A stretch of DNA of 10,695 bases, from contig CAZKDJ010000144.1 of the NCBI GenBank assembly GCA_964551295.1, positions 1-10,695 of the forward strand. The letters run 5' to 3'. The notes beneath the pieces were generated by a model. It was not told where the DNA came from, did no database searches, and worked only from the letters and a program-made list of their open reading frames with translations. The position numbers and the translations under genes were made by a program. The stretch comes from JAFGED01 sp964551295 (GTDB lineage Bacteria; Chloroflexota; Anaerolineae; B4-G1). This document shows, piece after piece, positions 1-7,240 of the stretch (position 1 is the stretch's first letter; the number at the start of each line of letters is the position of its first letter).

Positions 1-962
1 GCCTGTAGTTTCGGGTAAAAGTGGCGCCAAAAGCCACGGCTGCGCCCGACGAGGTTCTCCCACAGACGGGACTGGCTTTCGTGGACGCCCATCGAGGTCC
101 CGCCTGCCAGCGGGGTGCCCTCAAAGTCTGCCCGGCTGCCCTGCTCGTACATCGCGTGCCCGGCTTCGTGCAGCGTGCCGAACAGCGCGCTGCCGAGGTA
201 GTGCTCGTCCACGCGGGTGGTGATGCGCACGTCTCCGATGGAGAACTCGATGGTGAAAGGGTGGGGGGCTTTGTCCTGGCGGCCTCTCTCAAGGTCGTAG
301 CCAACCCGTTTGATCACCTCGATCCCAAAATCCCATTGCTCCTCTTCGGCAAAGTGCTGGTGCAAGCAGGCGTCGTCGGCAGGGGGTTTTGCGGTGATCG
401 CCTGCACCAGGGGAACCAATTGGTCTCGTAGCTCTGCAAACAGCGGGCGTATGATAGAGACCGTCATGCCCGGATCCTGCGTTGGTCTGCCGATCAAGGG
501 GTCGGCGATGTGCTCGTAGTCAAAATAGCCGGCATACTGCCGGCTCAGATCGAGCGTCTTTTCCAGGTAGGGGCGCACCTTGGCAAAGTCGTCCACCGGA
601 CGGGCCTCCTTCCATACCTCCAGAGTGGCTGCTGTGTGGTCGTAGAACTCGGCCGTGAACTGGGGTGGCACGCGGCTCTTTTCCTCATAGAGACGGCGCG
701 CGACGCGGATCAAGCCGGCCTCGTCCGAGTCGTAGGGCAGGCTCTCGGCGTAGGGCTGCAACGCGTCCAGCAGCCTGCCCACATCAGGGGCGACCATCTT
801 TTCGTGCCCCAGACGCGTTAACGTGGCGATCTGCCGCCCGCGGGCCGCCGCGCCCCCGGGCGGCATGTAAACGTTTTGATCCCAGTGCAAGACGTAGGCG
901 GCGGATTCCAGGTCCTTGATTTCAGCGAGGCGGGTTTCGAGTTCTGCTAGTTTGTTCTCCAC
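1..962 (-). CDS. M32 family zinc carboxypeptidase (Taq/Pfu carboxypeptidase type), N-terminal part
   Basis: The reverse strand encodes the first 320 codons of a metallocarboxypeptidase that removes C-terminal residues from peptides, probably in the cytoplasm because no signal peptide is visible. Translation from GTG at 962 gives MENKLAELETRL, then an early LHWDQNVYMPPGG stretch typical of the family. The zinc site is HEAGH at residues 265-269, with a third-ligand glutamate in GVHESQSRLWEN at residue 295. The 30-residue spacing between the first histidine and this glutamate matches what I recall for the archaeal M32 enzyme. The family is about 500 residues long, so roughly the last 180 lie beyond the left edge. 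GTG is chosen because a GGAGG box (970-974) sits about 7 bases upstream and because the first conserved residues follow directly. The gene is divergent from the kinase-like gene and has its own promoter. Identification is firm; the physiological substrate is unknown. Confidence 0.95.
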   Translation of the reverse strand, partial: MENKLAELETRLAEIKDLESAAYVLHWDQNVYMPPGGAAARGRQIATLTRLGHEKMVAPDVGRLLDALQPYAESLPYDSDEAGLIRVARRLYEEKSRVPPQFTAEFYDHTAATLEVWKEARPVDDFAKVRPYLEKTLDLSRQYAGYFDYEHIADPLIGRPTQDPGMTVSIIRPLFAELRDQLVPLVQAITAKPPADDACLHQHFAEEEQWDFGIEVIKRVGYDLERGRQDKAPHPFTIEFSIGDVRITTRVDEHYLGSALFGTLHEAGHAMYEQGSRADFEGTPLAGGTSMGVHESQSRLWENLVGRSRGFWRHFYPKLQ

Positions 963-1014
963 AGTTGAACCTCCAGAAGGTGATGGATGTACGTAAAGTC
1001 GAGTACTGACTCTG

Positions 1015-1043
1015 ATTCTACTATGCACTTGATTCCTGGGCAA
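1015..1043 (-). promoter_or_regulatory. Sigma-70-type promoter of the M32 carboxypeptidase gene
   Basis: Read on the minus strand, TTGCCC (1038-1043) is followed after exactly 17 bases by TAGAAT (1015-1020). Transcription would start near 1008, about 45 bases before the GTG start at 962. The -35 box is only a partial match; the position and spacing support the call. Confidence 0.6.
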
Positions 1044-1052
1044 ATGCGGTTT

Positions 1053-1081
1053 TTGACTTCCCCTAGCACTTCTGCTATACT
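1053..1081 (+). promoter_or_regulatory. Sigma-70-type promoter of the cytidylate-kinase-like gene
   Basis: TTGACT (1053-1058), a 17-base spacer and TATACT (1076-1081) form a near-consensus promoter. The expected start, near 1088, leaves a leader of about 53 bases. Its -35 box lies only 9 bases from the -35 box of the opposing carboxypeptidase promoter, so the two are back to back and could share one regulator. No clear operator palindrome is visible between them. Confidence 0.8.
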
Positions 1082-1140
1082 GAATTCGCTTTACAGGCTC
1101 TTGTTGTCGTTGCCCGTTTGAGAGGACGAGGGGGTGCAGA

Positions 1141-1773
1141 ATGGCCGTGATCACGATCTCGCGCGAATTGGGGAGCGCGGGCGATGAGGTCGCCGACCTC
1201 CTGTGCCAGACGTTGGGCTACTGTCGCGTGGACAAGGCCATGTTGAGCCGGATCGCTGAAGAGGCGGGCGTCGATGTCGAGGCGGTGCTGGCCAAGGAGC
1301 GGTCAGTCACTCACAAGCCCCGCTTGGTCAGCGGTGCGATGCGTTCATTGTATTCCAAGGATCCCTCGGCTTTTGAGAAGCAGGATGCCTTGGATGACCA
1401 GACCTACGCGCGCGTCGTCCGTGAGACGATGGAGCAGTACGCGCAGGAAGGGAACGCGGTCATCGTCGGGCGTGGCGGGCAGATGATCCTGCAAGATTGG
1501 CCTGGTGCCCTGCACGTCCATCTCTATGCTCCTGTGGCGGTGCGCGTCCAGCGGTTGATGGAGCGCCTGGATATTTCTGAAGCGGAGGCCCAGCGCCGTA
1601 TCGAACGATCAGATGAGCAGAAGCGGCAGTACATCCGCCACGTGCGCCAGAACGCCAGTTGGAAGAACCTCAAGTACTATCACCTGGCGATTGACACCGG
1701 CCGCGTCTCGCCCGAGGTCGCTGCGCGGATAATCGCCCTGGCGGCTCGGCAGGAGGGCGATGTCGACCTTTGA
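1141..1773 (+). CDS. Cytidylate kinase-like family protein (Cytidylate_kin2 type)
   Basis: This 210-residue, probably cytoplasmic protein opens with AVITISRELGSAGDEVADLL. That is the signature opening of the family of P-loop proteins annotated as cytidylate kinase-like (Pfam Cytidylate_kin2, from memory). Other family-like blocks are the VDKAML segment near residue 43, GNAVIVGRGGQMIL in the middle, and HVHLYAPVAVRVQRLMER followed by the arginine-rich SDEQKRQYIRHV segment, which looks like a nucleoside-monophosphate-kinase lid. The N-terminal loop reads GSAGDEVA and lacks the Lys-Ser/Thr of a classical Walker A. This is common in the family, so real CMP kinase activity cannot be assumed. GAGGGGG (1128-1134) lies 6 bases before the ATG. 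It is probably expressed alone from the promoter at 1053-1081, since the next gene has its own promoter over this stop codon. Confidence 0.85.
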   Translation: MAVITISRELGSAGDEVADLLCQTLGYCRVDKAMLSRIAEEAGVDVEAVLAKERSVTHKPRLVSGAMRSLYSKDPSAFEKQDALDDQTYARVVRETMEQYAQEGNAVIVGRGGQMILQDWPGALHVHLYAPVAVRVQRLMERLDISEAEAQRRIERSDEQKRQYIRHVRQNASWKNLKYYHLAIDTGRVSPEVAARIIALAARQEGDVDL

Positions 1774-1798
1774 CATTTGCCTGTGAAGAGGTTATACT
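1770..1798 (+). promoter_or_regulatory. Consensus sigma-70 promoter of the VWA gene, overlapping the kinase stop codon
   Basis: TTGACA (1770-1775) is a perfect -35 box that contains the TGA stop codon of the upstream gene (1771-1773). After exactly 17 bases comes TATACT (1793-1798). Transcription should start near 1805, downstream of the TTG at 1777 and well before the ATG at 1852. This promoter therefore rules out the longest reading frame and supports the start at 1852. Confidence 0.85.
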
Positions 1799-1851
1799 TT
1801 TCTTTGGCGTGTTTTCACAAACAACCTAACAATATAATTGGGGTGGTGACA

Positions 1852-4629
1852 ATGACAACCAAAACGATTCGTTTATCCTCACGTTCGCGTATGCTGGGAG
1901 TTTTCTCCCGATGCTTGTTCGTGGCGCTGCTTCTGGTGAGCGGTGCGTTTTTCCTGAGCGCCCAGGCCCAGGAGGAGGAGCCGCCAGAATCTCTGTGTGT
2001 CGTGCTGGCCCTGGATAGTTCGGGCTCGATGGAGAGGAACGACCCTGAGGGGCTGCGCTTCACGTCGGCCCAGCTCTTTGTCGCCCTGCTGGATAACGGC
2101 GACCAGGTTGGCCTGATCGATTTCTCCACCGGAAGCCAGCCACTGACGGATGGCCTGGTGACCATCAACGGTCCGGCCGACAAGGTGGCTCTCATCGATT
2201 TGTTGGCTCCCACGCCACCGGAGGGATATACCGACATCAAGGCTGCGCTGGAGGAATCGGCGGTGATGCTGACCGATGCCGAGGGGTGTGGCACTCGAAA
2301 CCTGGTCCTGCTGACCGATGGCGAGCCAGAGATCGCATCCGACTATCCGGAATATGAGGACGAAGCGTTGGCCGTGGCCGGCGAGTTGGGCGTACCGGTG
2401 ATGTCGATCGCCCTGACGCGGGAAGGCGAGTCCGCTTTCTTGCAGCGATTATCGGGAGCCACAGATGATCCCGGGATCGTCATCCCCGCGGCAGATGCCG
2501 AGGCTCTGCTGGACGCGTACCTGGATGTGCTCAGCCTGCTCAAGGATCGTACCATCTCGGGTGGGGAGGGGGTCTCGGCGCCTGCCGACGTCGTCTTGCC
2601 TATCGACCCAGCGTTGGTACCCTATATCGACCAGGCCAGTTTCGTCGTCAGCATGTCGCCCGGCGTGGAAGCCACGTTGATCGCTCCCGATGGCACGGTG
2701 GTTTCGTCGGACGACCCCAGTGTCAGTTTCAGCCGGGTCACGCCTCGATTTGCCGTGTATACCATCGTCGAGCCGGCCGGGGGGGACTGGACTTTTCGCC
2801 TGACGGGTGATGGGCGGGCTTTGGCGCGCGCTGTGCTGCGCTCTCGTCTGCGCGTATCGCCGATTGCGCCTGGGCCATTTCATCCCCAGGGGCGCCCGAT
2901 GCACATCGTCACCAGCCTGATCGAGGAGGACCCTGACGGAACGCCGATAAAGCTCATCGGGGAGGCGACCTTCTCTGCCGTCATTCGGCGGCCCGATGGC
3001 GCGCGCGAGGCGTTGGATTTGCTTTACGACGACGGCACCCACGGCGATGCCACAGCCGGGGATGGCAATTTCACCGGGATGTACGTCAATACCGACTTGG
3101 CCGGTGTCTATGAGATCACGCTGCGCGGGCGCAAGGGCACGATCCCGGCGACGGGCCGGCTGCGAGTCACTGCAGCGCCTTTCCCGGAGCTGACCATCGA
3201 GGCACCGACGGGTGGGCTGCACGAGATACGTGGTGAGCCGCTGGAGATCAGCGTGGCGCTGACGGGCGCGGAACCGGTCACCCTGGATCAGGGAGAGGTC
3301 GTGGCCGAGATCACGTCGACTGACGGGCAGGTGACGGAGCTGCCATTGGTGGCAGGTGATGCGGAGGCGCACTACACCGCCAGCTTTATGCCGTCCGAAG
3401 ATGGGGACTATACGATCCGCTTCGCTTTAGCCGACGCATACTACAAGGGAGTGCCCTACGAGGCGGAGGCATCCCAGACGTTTTCTGTGGCGCTGGTGCC
3501 CACCGTGACGATCCTGGACGAGGCCATTGATCTGGGGATGATTGAAAAGGCACAGATGGCAAAGGGGGCGACGGTCAATTTGCGCGCTTCTTCGACTAGC
3601 CAGGAGCCGGAACCCGTTTCGGTGACCCTGGCGGGGGTGCCTGGTGTGACGCTGGTCGGCGTACAGCCTGCGGAACTGGGTTCCGTTCAGGAGACGCGGC
3701 TGGTGCTGACGCTGCAAGGAGCTGACGTTGAACCTGGCGATTATGAAGCCACGCTGACCATCGCCACGCGCGACGGGATCGATTTGGGACGCCGGCAGGT
3801 TCCATTGCGCTTTACCGTCTATGTACCCATGCTGACGATCGAGAATGATGAAACGACGTTTGACCTGGGTGAAATTCGAGTTGATCAATTGGCAAGCGCG
3901 CAGCGAGTTCAGTTGGACGTCAACTCGACCAGCTTTGAAGGAGAGCCGCTGATGGTTGAAGGTATCAGCGGCGTCGAGGGAGTCGAGGCGGCGCTGTCGG
4001 TCGACACGGTCCCTCCCGGCGAGACAAAGGTCGACTTGACGTTGGACTTGCCCCGAGATTTGGCGGTGGGCGAGTACCGGGCAGTGGTGAATCTATCGAC
4101 GCGGGAGGGGATGGAAGTGAGCCCAAGCGCGGTGACGGTGATCTGGTCCGTGGCGCCGGTGCCCTGGCTAGAGATTTATGGGATACCGGTGGCGTTAGGG
4201 GCGTTAGCCTTTGCGATTTTGCTGATCCTCTTGGGCACAGTCATCCGCCGCCTGGGGGTCAAACGTCCCTGGGGGGTGTTAGTGGCCGTACGCGTGCCGC
4301 CGGGTGAGCCCAAGGAGAATTACTTTTTGGAGCAGCGCAGCGACGGGCGCGGGCGGGTGTTTGTGGGGCGCAGGCGGCGATCCCAGATACGCTTGAAGCA
4401 CTTTAGCATCGAGCCCCGGCATGCCGTGTTCTACGCCAAGAAGCAAAAAGTGACCGATCCGCTGACGGGTAAATCGTCGCGCAAGAAGGTCTGCCTCGTC
4501 CGCAACCTGGGCAAGGGAATCGTGGAGGTGAATGGCGTGCGGCGGAAAGAGGGTCAAGTCAGCCATCCGTTGCAGGATAACGCGGCAATCAGACTGGGCA
4601 ACTATGAGTTCCAGTGGAGAGAGAAGTAA
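1852..4629 (+). CDS. Secreted, membrane-anchored VWA protein with Ig-like repeats and a cytoplasmic FHA-like domain
   Basis: The protein has 925 residues. A basic start and a hydrophobic core (about 20-35) form a signal peptide ending near AQA (37-39). A von Willebrand A domain follows at about 45-245 with an intact metal site: D55-S57-S59, T127 in GYTDI, and D156 in LLTDGEP. The middle holds beta-rich modules, including a DDGTHGD loop (393-399) common in surface VWA proteins. Two diverged Ig-like repeats of about 110 residues follow (551-658 and 660-770). One membrane helix (778-798) is followed by a basic tail with an FHA-like domain (about 833-925: VFVGRR, then IRLKHFSIEPRHAVFY, and at the end IRLGNYEFQWR). 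The serine usual before the RH of FHA domains is replaced in EPRH. ATG 1852 is chosen from the promoter, the signal peptide and a GGGTGG box. Predicted topology is VWA outside and FHA inside, suggesting surface binding linked to a cytoplasmic partner; the ligand is unknown. A TTG start at 1777 is unlikely. Confidence 0.88.
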   Translation: MTTKTIRLSSRSRMLGVFSRCLFVALLLVSGAFFLSAQAQEEEPPESLCVVLALDSSGSMERNDPEGLRFTSAQLFVALLDNGDQVGLIDFSTGSQPLTDGLVTINGPADKVALIDLLAPTPPEGYTDIKAALEESAVMLTDAEGCGTRNLVLLTDGEPEIASDYPEYEDEALAVAGELGVPVMSIALTREGESAFLQRLSGATDDPGIVIPAADAEALLDAYLDVLSLLKDRTISGGEGVSAPADVVLPIDPALVPYIDQASFVVSMSPGVEATLIAPDGTVVSSDDPSVSFSRVTPRFAVYTIVEPAGGDWTFRLTGDGRALARAVLRSRLRVSPIAPGPFHPQGRPMHIVTSLIEEDPDGTPIKLIGEATFSAVIRRPDGAREALDLLYDDGTHGDATAGDGNFTGMYVNTDLAGVYEITLRGRKGTIPATGRLRVTAAPFPELTIEAPTGGLHEIRGEPLEISVALTGAEPVTLDQGEVVAEITSTDGQVTELPLVAGDAEAHYTASFMPSEDGDYTIRFALADAYYKGVPYEAEASQTFSVALVPTVTILDEAIDLGMIEKAQMAKGATVNLRASSTSQEPEPVSVTLAGVPGVTLVGVQPAELGSVQETRLVLTLQGADVEPGDYEATLTIATRDGIDLGRRQVPLRFTVYVPMLTIENDETTFDLGEIRVDQLASAQRVQLDVNSTSFEGEPLMVEGISGVEGVEAALSVDTVPPGETKVDLTLDLPRDLAVGEYRAVVNLSTREGMEVSPSAVTVIWSVAPVPWLEIYGIPVALGALAFAILLILLGTVIRRLGVKRPWGVLVAVRVPPGEPKENYFLEQRSDGRGRVFVGRRRRSQIRLKHFSIEPRHAVFYAKKQKVTDPLTGKSSRKKVCLVRNLGKGIVEVNGVRRKEGQVSHPLQDNAAIRLGNYEFQWREK

Positions 4630-4695
4630 TTGTGCTCTGAGTGCAGTCTCTCCTGGCTGATCGCCGACAGGGGGTTCTTAGATTCGGAGTAAACC

Positions 4696-4728
4696 AGACC
4701 TCGGAAGTCTTGATGACTTCTGAGGTCT
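4696..4728 (+). terminator. Rho-independent-type terminator behind the VWA gene
   Basis: Two 14-base arms (4696-4709 and 4715-4728) pair fully with one G-T wobble around a 5-base TTGAT loop. The U-tract behind is short (TTT, then GG). The hairpin lies 67 bases past the VWA stop and separates it from the redox cluster. It is nearly symmetric, but no minus-strand gene converges here. Confidence 0.65.
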
Positions 4729-4750
4729 TTGGTATGGTGGCATCGTATCT

Positions 4751-4831
4751 TCTCAATAAGTAGGGGAAGATGGGGGGGGTGGGGGGGGGGGCGCCCCCCC
4801 CCCCACCCCCCCCGCCCCCTGATTATTGAGA
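4751..4831. repeat. Poly-G/poly-C palindrome inside a longer inverted repeat
   Basis: The core 4772-4813 is a perfect 42-base palindrome: eight G, T, eleven G, C, then G, eleven C, A, eight C. Outside the core, AGGGG (4762-4766) pairs with CCCCT (4816-4820), and TCTCAATAA (4751-4759) pairs exactly with TTATTGAGA (4823-4831). One strand can therefore fold into a very stable hairpin of about 80 bases. Single strands could also form G-quadruplex or i-motif structures. No flanking target duplication or transposase is seen. It lies between the VWA terminator and the redox cluster. It may be a structured intergenic element, but an assembly artefact is a serious alternative. Confidence 0.75.
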
Positions 4832-4855
4832 TGCTACGTGGCATCAATGTTCAAC

Positions 4856-4863
4856 GAGAGGAG
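4856..4863 (+). promoter_or_regulatory. Ribosome binding site that decides a TTG start
   Basis: GAGAGGAG ends 8 bases before TTG at 4872, which begins the conserved-looking MQGFLLGLANGTTC reading. A nearer ATG (4865-4867) is followed at once by a TAG stop and is only one base from the AGGAG, so it cannot be the start. Confidence 0.6.
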
Positions 4864-4871
4864 TATGTAGA

Positions 4872-5494
4872 TTGCAGGGGTTTCTCCTGGGCCTGGCCAA
4901 CGGCACGACCTGCCTGGCCTTTTGCGCACTGGCCTTGATCCCGTTCCTCATGCACGAGGGGCAGACCGTGCGCCAGAACCTGGTCACGTTGGTAAAGTTC
5001 CTGGGTGGGCGGATGGGCGGGACCTGGTCTTTGGCGTGTTGGCCTGGGCGACGGGCAGCTTGCTGGCGGGCGCTGCTGGCTACGAGGGGTTGCTGATCGG
5101 CATCGCTTACGTTGGACTTTCAGTCCTGCTGCTGGTGGCGGTGCTGCGCAAAAAGGCCCCGTCGGGCAGTTGCGCCTTTGAAGGGGCGCGGGTTACGCTC
5201 AATCGCTGGCCGGCCTTTCTTCCCATCGGCATGGGCTTCCTGGTCGGGCTCAATATCTGCCCGCCGCTGCTGCTGGCCTTTACCGGCGCGGTCAGCAGCG
5301 GCTCCCTGCTCGGCAGCTTGATCTTTTTTCTGGCGTTCTTCCTGGGCACCTCGGTCTATTTCGTTCCCATTCCTTTCCTGGGTGTGTTCCGCCGCGTTTC
5401 TGCCCTGCAGATCGTGGGCAAGTTTGCCGCTGTCATCGTGGCCCTGTATTATCTGTATGCAGGAATCCTATTACTCGCAGGAGGTGTGTTATGA
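4872..5494 (+). CDS. CcdA/TauE-SafE-like cysteine-containing polytopic membrane protein (frameshifted)
   Basis: Two reading frames together encode one membrane protein of about 207 residues with roughly six helices. The first frame, from TTG 4872, reads MQGFLLGLANGTTCLAFC and continues through LVTLVKFLGGRMGG. The second takes over at 5021 with DLVFGVLAWATGSLLAG and runs to the TGA at 5492-5494. The junction needs one missing base restored within 5003-5021, a G-rich stretch. The architecture has two similar halves with cysteines in the first helix (TTCLAFC) and in the middle (NICPPLLLAFTG). It resembles the LysE-clan families that include CcdA/DsbD transmembrane domains and UreH/TauE-SafE exporters. 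A role in moving electrons or thiols across the membrane is inferred from the cysteines and the Fe-S neighbour. The downstream gene starts inside this stop codon (ATGA), so the two are translationally coupled. Whether the frameshift is real or a sequencing error cannot be told from here; exact family assignment is uncertain. Confidence 0.65.
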
Positions 5495-6681
5495 CTACGT
5501 CAGGTCGAACTGAAGCACGATCGTCTGGAATGGCGGTCTGGAAGGCGGTGTTGCTCATGTTACCCGCCGCGTTGCTCTCGTCGTTGACCTGGCTGGGCAA
5601 CTTGATGGGCGGTGACATCGATCCCCTGATAGTGGTCGCGCTCGTGGCATCCTGGCTCGGGTTCACCGTGCTCTTCGTCCTGATGTTGACCACGGGCAAG
5701 ACGTATCGCTATCGCTCGATCATGTTCATCCTCACCGCCATTGCGTTGCCCCTCGACTTTATTCCGTACATGGTCGAGACCTATGGCAGCATGATGTTGG
5801 CCGATGATGTCATGTTTAGTGGGGGAGCGAGCTTCTGCCCTCTGACGATGCCGATGATCATCATCCCGGCGTTGGTCAAGGGTGTGGTGATCTTTCCCGG
5901 CGAGATTCTGCCGGGCACGGCCAAAGGCGCTTTCTCGATCATGTTCATCCTGTGGGTGGGCGCCTCGCTGGCTGTCGGGCGGGGATGGTGCAGCTGGGGG
6001 TGTTTCTACGGCGGCTGGGACGAGCTCTTTTCCCGCATCCGCAAGAAACCGCTGATCAAGCACAAGCAGATCGACAGCCGATGGAGATATCTGCCGTTTG
6101 CCGTTCTGTTGGCTATCGTCCTGCTCTCGGCGATTACCTTCTCACCTATCTACTGCGAGTGGCTGTGCCCCTTTAAGGCGGTCACCGAATTTCAGGCTCC
6201 TTCCAGCGTCCTGGCCGTGATGCAGATAACGATCTTTGCCCTGCTGTTCATCGGCCTGGTAGTTGTCCTGCCCCTGTTGACCAAGCGGCGCATTCAGTGC
6301 GGGCTGTTCTGTCCCTTTGGGGCGATGCAGTCCTTTCTCAACAAGATCAACATCTTTGAGGTGCGCATCGACCTGGAAAAATGCACGCAGTGCAAGAAAT
6401 GCATCCGGGAATGCCCGACCTTTTCTCTGGACGAATCCAGCCTGGAGAGCGGCAAACCGCTGATGACGTGCACCAAATGTGCCCAGTGCGTGGACACCTG
6501 TCCCCAGGGGGCGATCTCCTATCACATCAAGGGAACGCCGTTGAAGGCCAATCCCACCGTCGCCAAGGTGCTGTTCCTCTACCCGGCCTACATACTGCTG
6601 ATGTTCCTTGGCGCGGGCTCTGTGGCCGCGGCGCTGTATCGGATTCTCATGTTGGTCACAACCGGAAGCATGCTTCACTAA
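5491..6681 (+). CDS. NapH/CcoG-like polytopic membrane protein with several iron-sulfur cluster sites
   Basis: The protein has 396 residues and about eight helices (near 17-40, 46-67, 76-98, 113-135, 148-163, 197-218, 236-262 and 358-385). Cysteine motifs occur in order: GRGWCSWGC (C167, C171), CEWLCP (C222, C226), CGLFCPFGAMQ (C270, C274), then two ferredoxin-type 4Fe-4S motifs, CTQCKKCIRECP (C298, C301, C304, C308) and CTKCAQCVDTCP (C327, C330, C333, C337). Paired CxxxCP motifs on membrane loops plus a dicluster ferredoxin module are typical of the NapH/NosR-C-terminus/CcoG group, which passes electrons between the membrane or cytoplasm and exported partners. AGGAGG (5479-5484) sits 6 bases before the ATG. 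The start overlaps the previous stop, and the next gene follows after 36 bases. An extra conserved-looking Cys-Pro lies at C116. The class is firm; electron donor and acceptor are unknown. Confidence 0.9.
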   Translation: MTTSGRTEARSSGMAVWKAVLLMLPAALLSSLTWLGNLMGGDIDPLIVVALVASWLGFTVLFVLMLTTGKTYRYRSIMFILTAIALPLDFIPYMVETYGSMMLADDVMFSGGASFCPLTMPMIIIPALVKGVVIFPGEILPGTAKGAFSIMFILWVGASLAVGRGWCSWGCFYGGWDELFSRIRKKPLIKHKQIDSRWRYLPFAVLLAIVLLSAITFSPIYCEWLCPFKAVTEFQAPSSVLAVMQITIFALLFIGLVVVLPLLTKRRIQCGLFCPFGAMQSFLNKINIFEVRIDLEKCTQCKKCIRECPTFSLDESSLESGKPLMTCTKCAQCVDTCPQGAISYHIKGTPLKANPTVAKVLFLYPAYILLMFLGAGSVAAALYRILMLVTTGSMLH

Positions 6682-6717
6682 AATGCGTGCTCAGAGCGTG
6701 AAAGGAGCCATCTAGTC

Positions 6718-7182
6718 ATGGAAAAGATAAGACCCGTTTTGGGCTATATCATGGCCGTGTTTAGTTGTCTGATCTCGGCGGCGATACTCCCTGCCATCGC
6801 CATGCTGTCCGAGCCGTTCATCACAGCCACCGGATTGACCATCTCTCCCAACTACTCCGGCGGCGAGGTAGTGCAGACCATCGACCATGGCGCCTACGAG
6901 ACGCACGTGCACCGCATGGTTTTCGACGACGTGCTGATTGGGGAGCGCAAGGAGGGGTTCATCCAGGTGGACTGGACGCCGCTGGACGCGCTTCCGGCGC
7001 GCATCGACGAGGAGATCGACGCCGACGGGGACGGGCAGGCCGATTTCCGCATCGAAGTAGATACGACGACCAAAGAGGCCATGCTAACTCCCTATGCTTC
7101 TTGGGTGCTGGAATTGGAGGGGGCTTATAGGCCGAAGGACTTTTTCCTGGTTCGCGTGCATCTAAAGAACCCGGCTCGATAA
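6718..7182 (+). CDS. Small N-terminally anchored exported protein with a DxDxDG calcium-loop-like motif
   Basis: I do not recognise this 154-residue protein as a named family. It has one hydrophobic segment at about residues 8-32 (LGYIMAVFSCLISAAILPAIAM), an uncleaved anchor or a signal peptide, followed by a soluble domain expected outside the membrane. That domain contains D101-A-D103-G-D105-G-Q-A-D109, the spacing of an EF-hand or thrombospondin-type-3 calcium loop, placed between two beta-rich parts (GFIQVDWTPL before it, FRIEVDTTTKEAMLTPYASWVLELE after it). AAAGGAG (6701-6707) lies 10 bases upstream of the ATG. It is the third gene after the CcdA-like and NapH-like proteins, on the same strand and 36 bases behind, with a terminator about 290 bases further on, so it is probably an extracytoplasmic partner of the redox module. 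It has no cysteine in the soluble part, so it is not itself an obvious thiol or Fe-S carrier. Confidence 0.8.
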   Translation: MEKIRPVLGYIMAVFSCLISAAILPAIAMLSEPFITATGLTISPNYSGGEVVQTIDHGAYETHVHRMVFDDVLIGERKEGFIQVDWTPLDALPARIDEEIDADGDGQADFRIEVDTTTKEAMLTPYASWVLELEGAYRPKDFFLVRVHLKNPAR

Positions 7183-7240
7183 GGCCTGTGCCCTAATCTC
7201 CATTCCCAATCACCCGCTGAGCTTTCCAAGGAGCAGGCGG

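Noticed and set aside
2449..3372. Long minus-strand open frame (307 codons) inside the VWA gene
   Set aside because: It is antisense to a gene with clear domains, promoter and signal peptide; its product is arginine- and glutamine-rich and matches nothing I recognise.
4751..4831. CRISPR array or phage attachment site at the palindrome
   Set aside because: There are no spaced direct repeats, integrase, tRNA or target duplication; the structure is a single inverted repeat.
4602..4938. Small open frames across the poly-G/C palindrome
   Set aside because: They encode only Gly/Pro/Arg runs generated by the homopolymers on both strands, with no ribosome site.
5003..5021. Programmed -1 ribosomal frameshift in the CcdA-like gene
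   Set aside because: There is no X-XXY-YYZ slippery site in the right frame and no clear stimulatory structure; a one-base loss is simpler.
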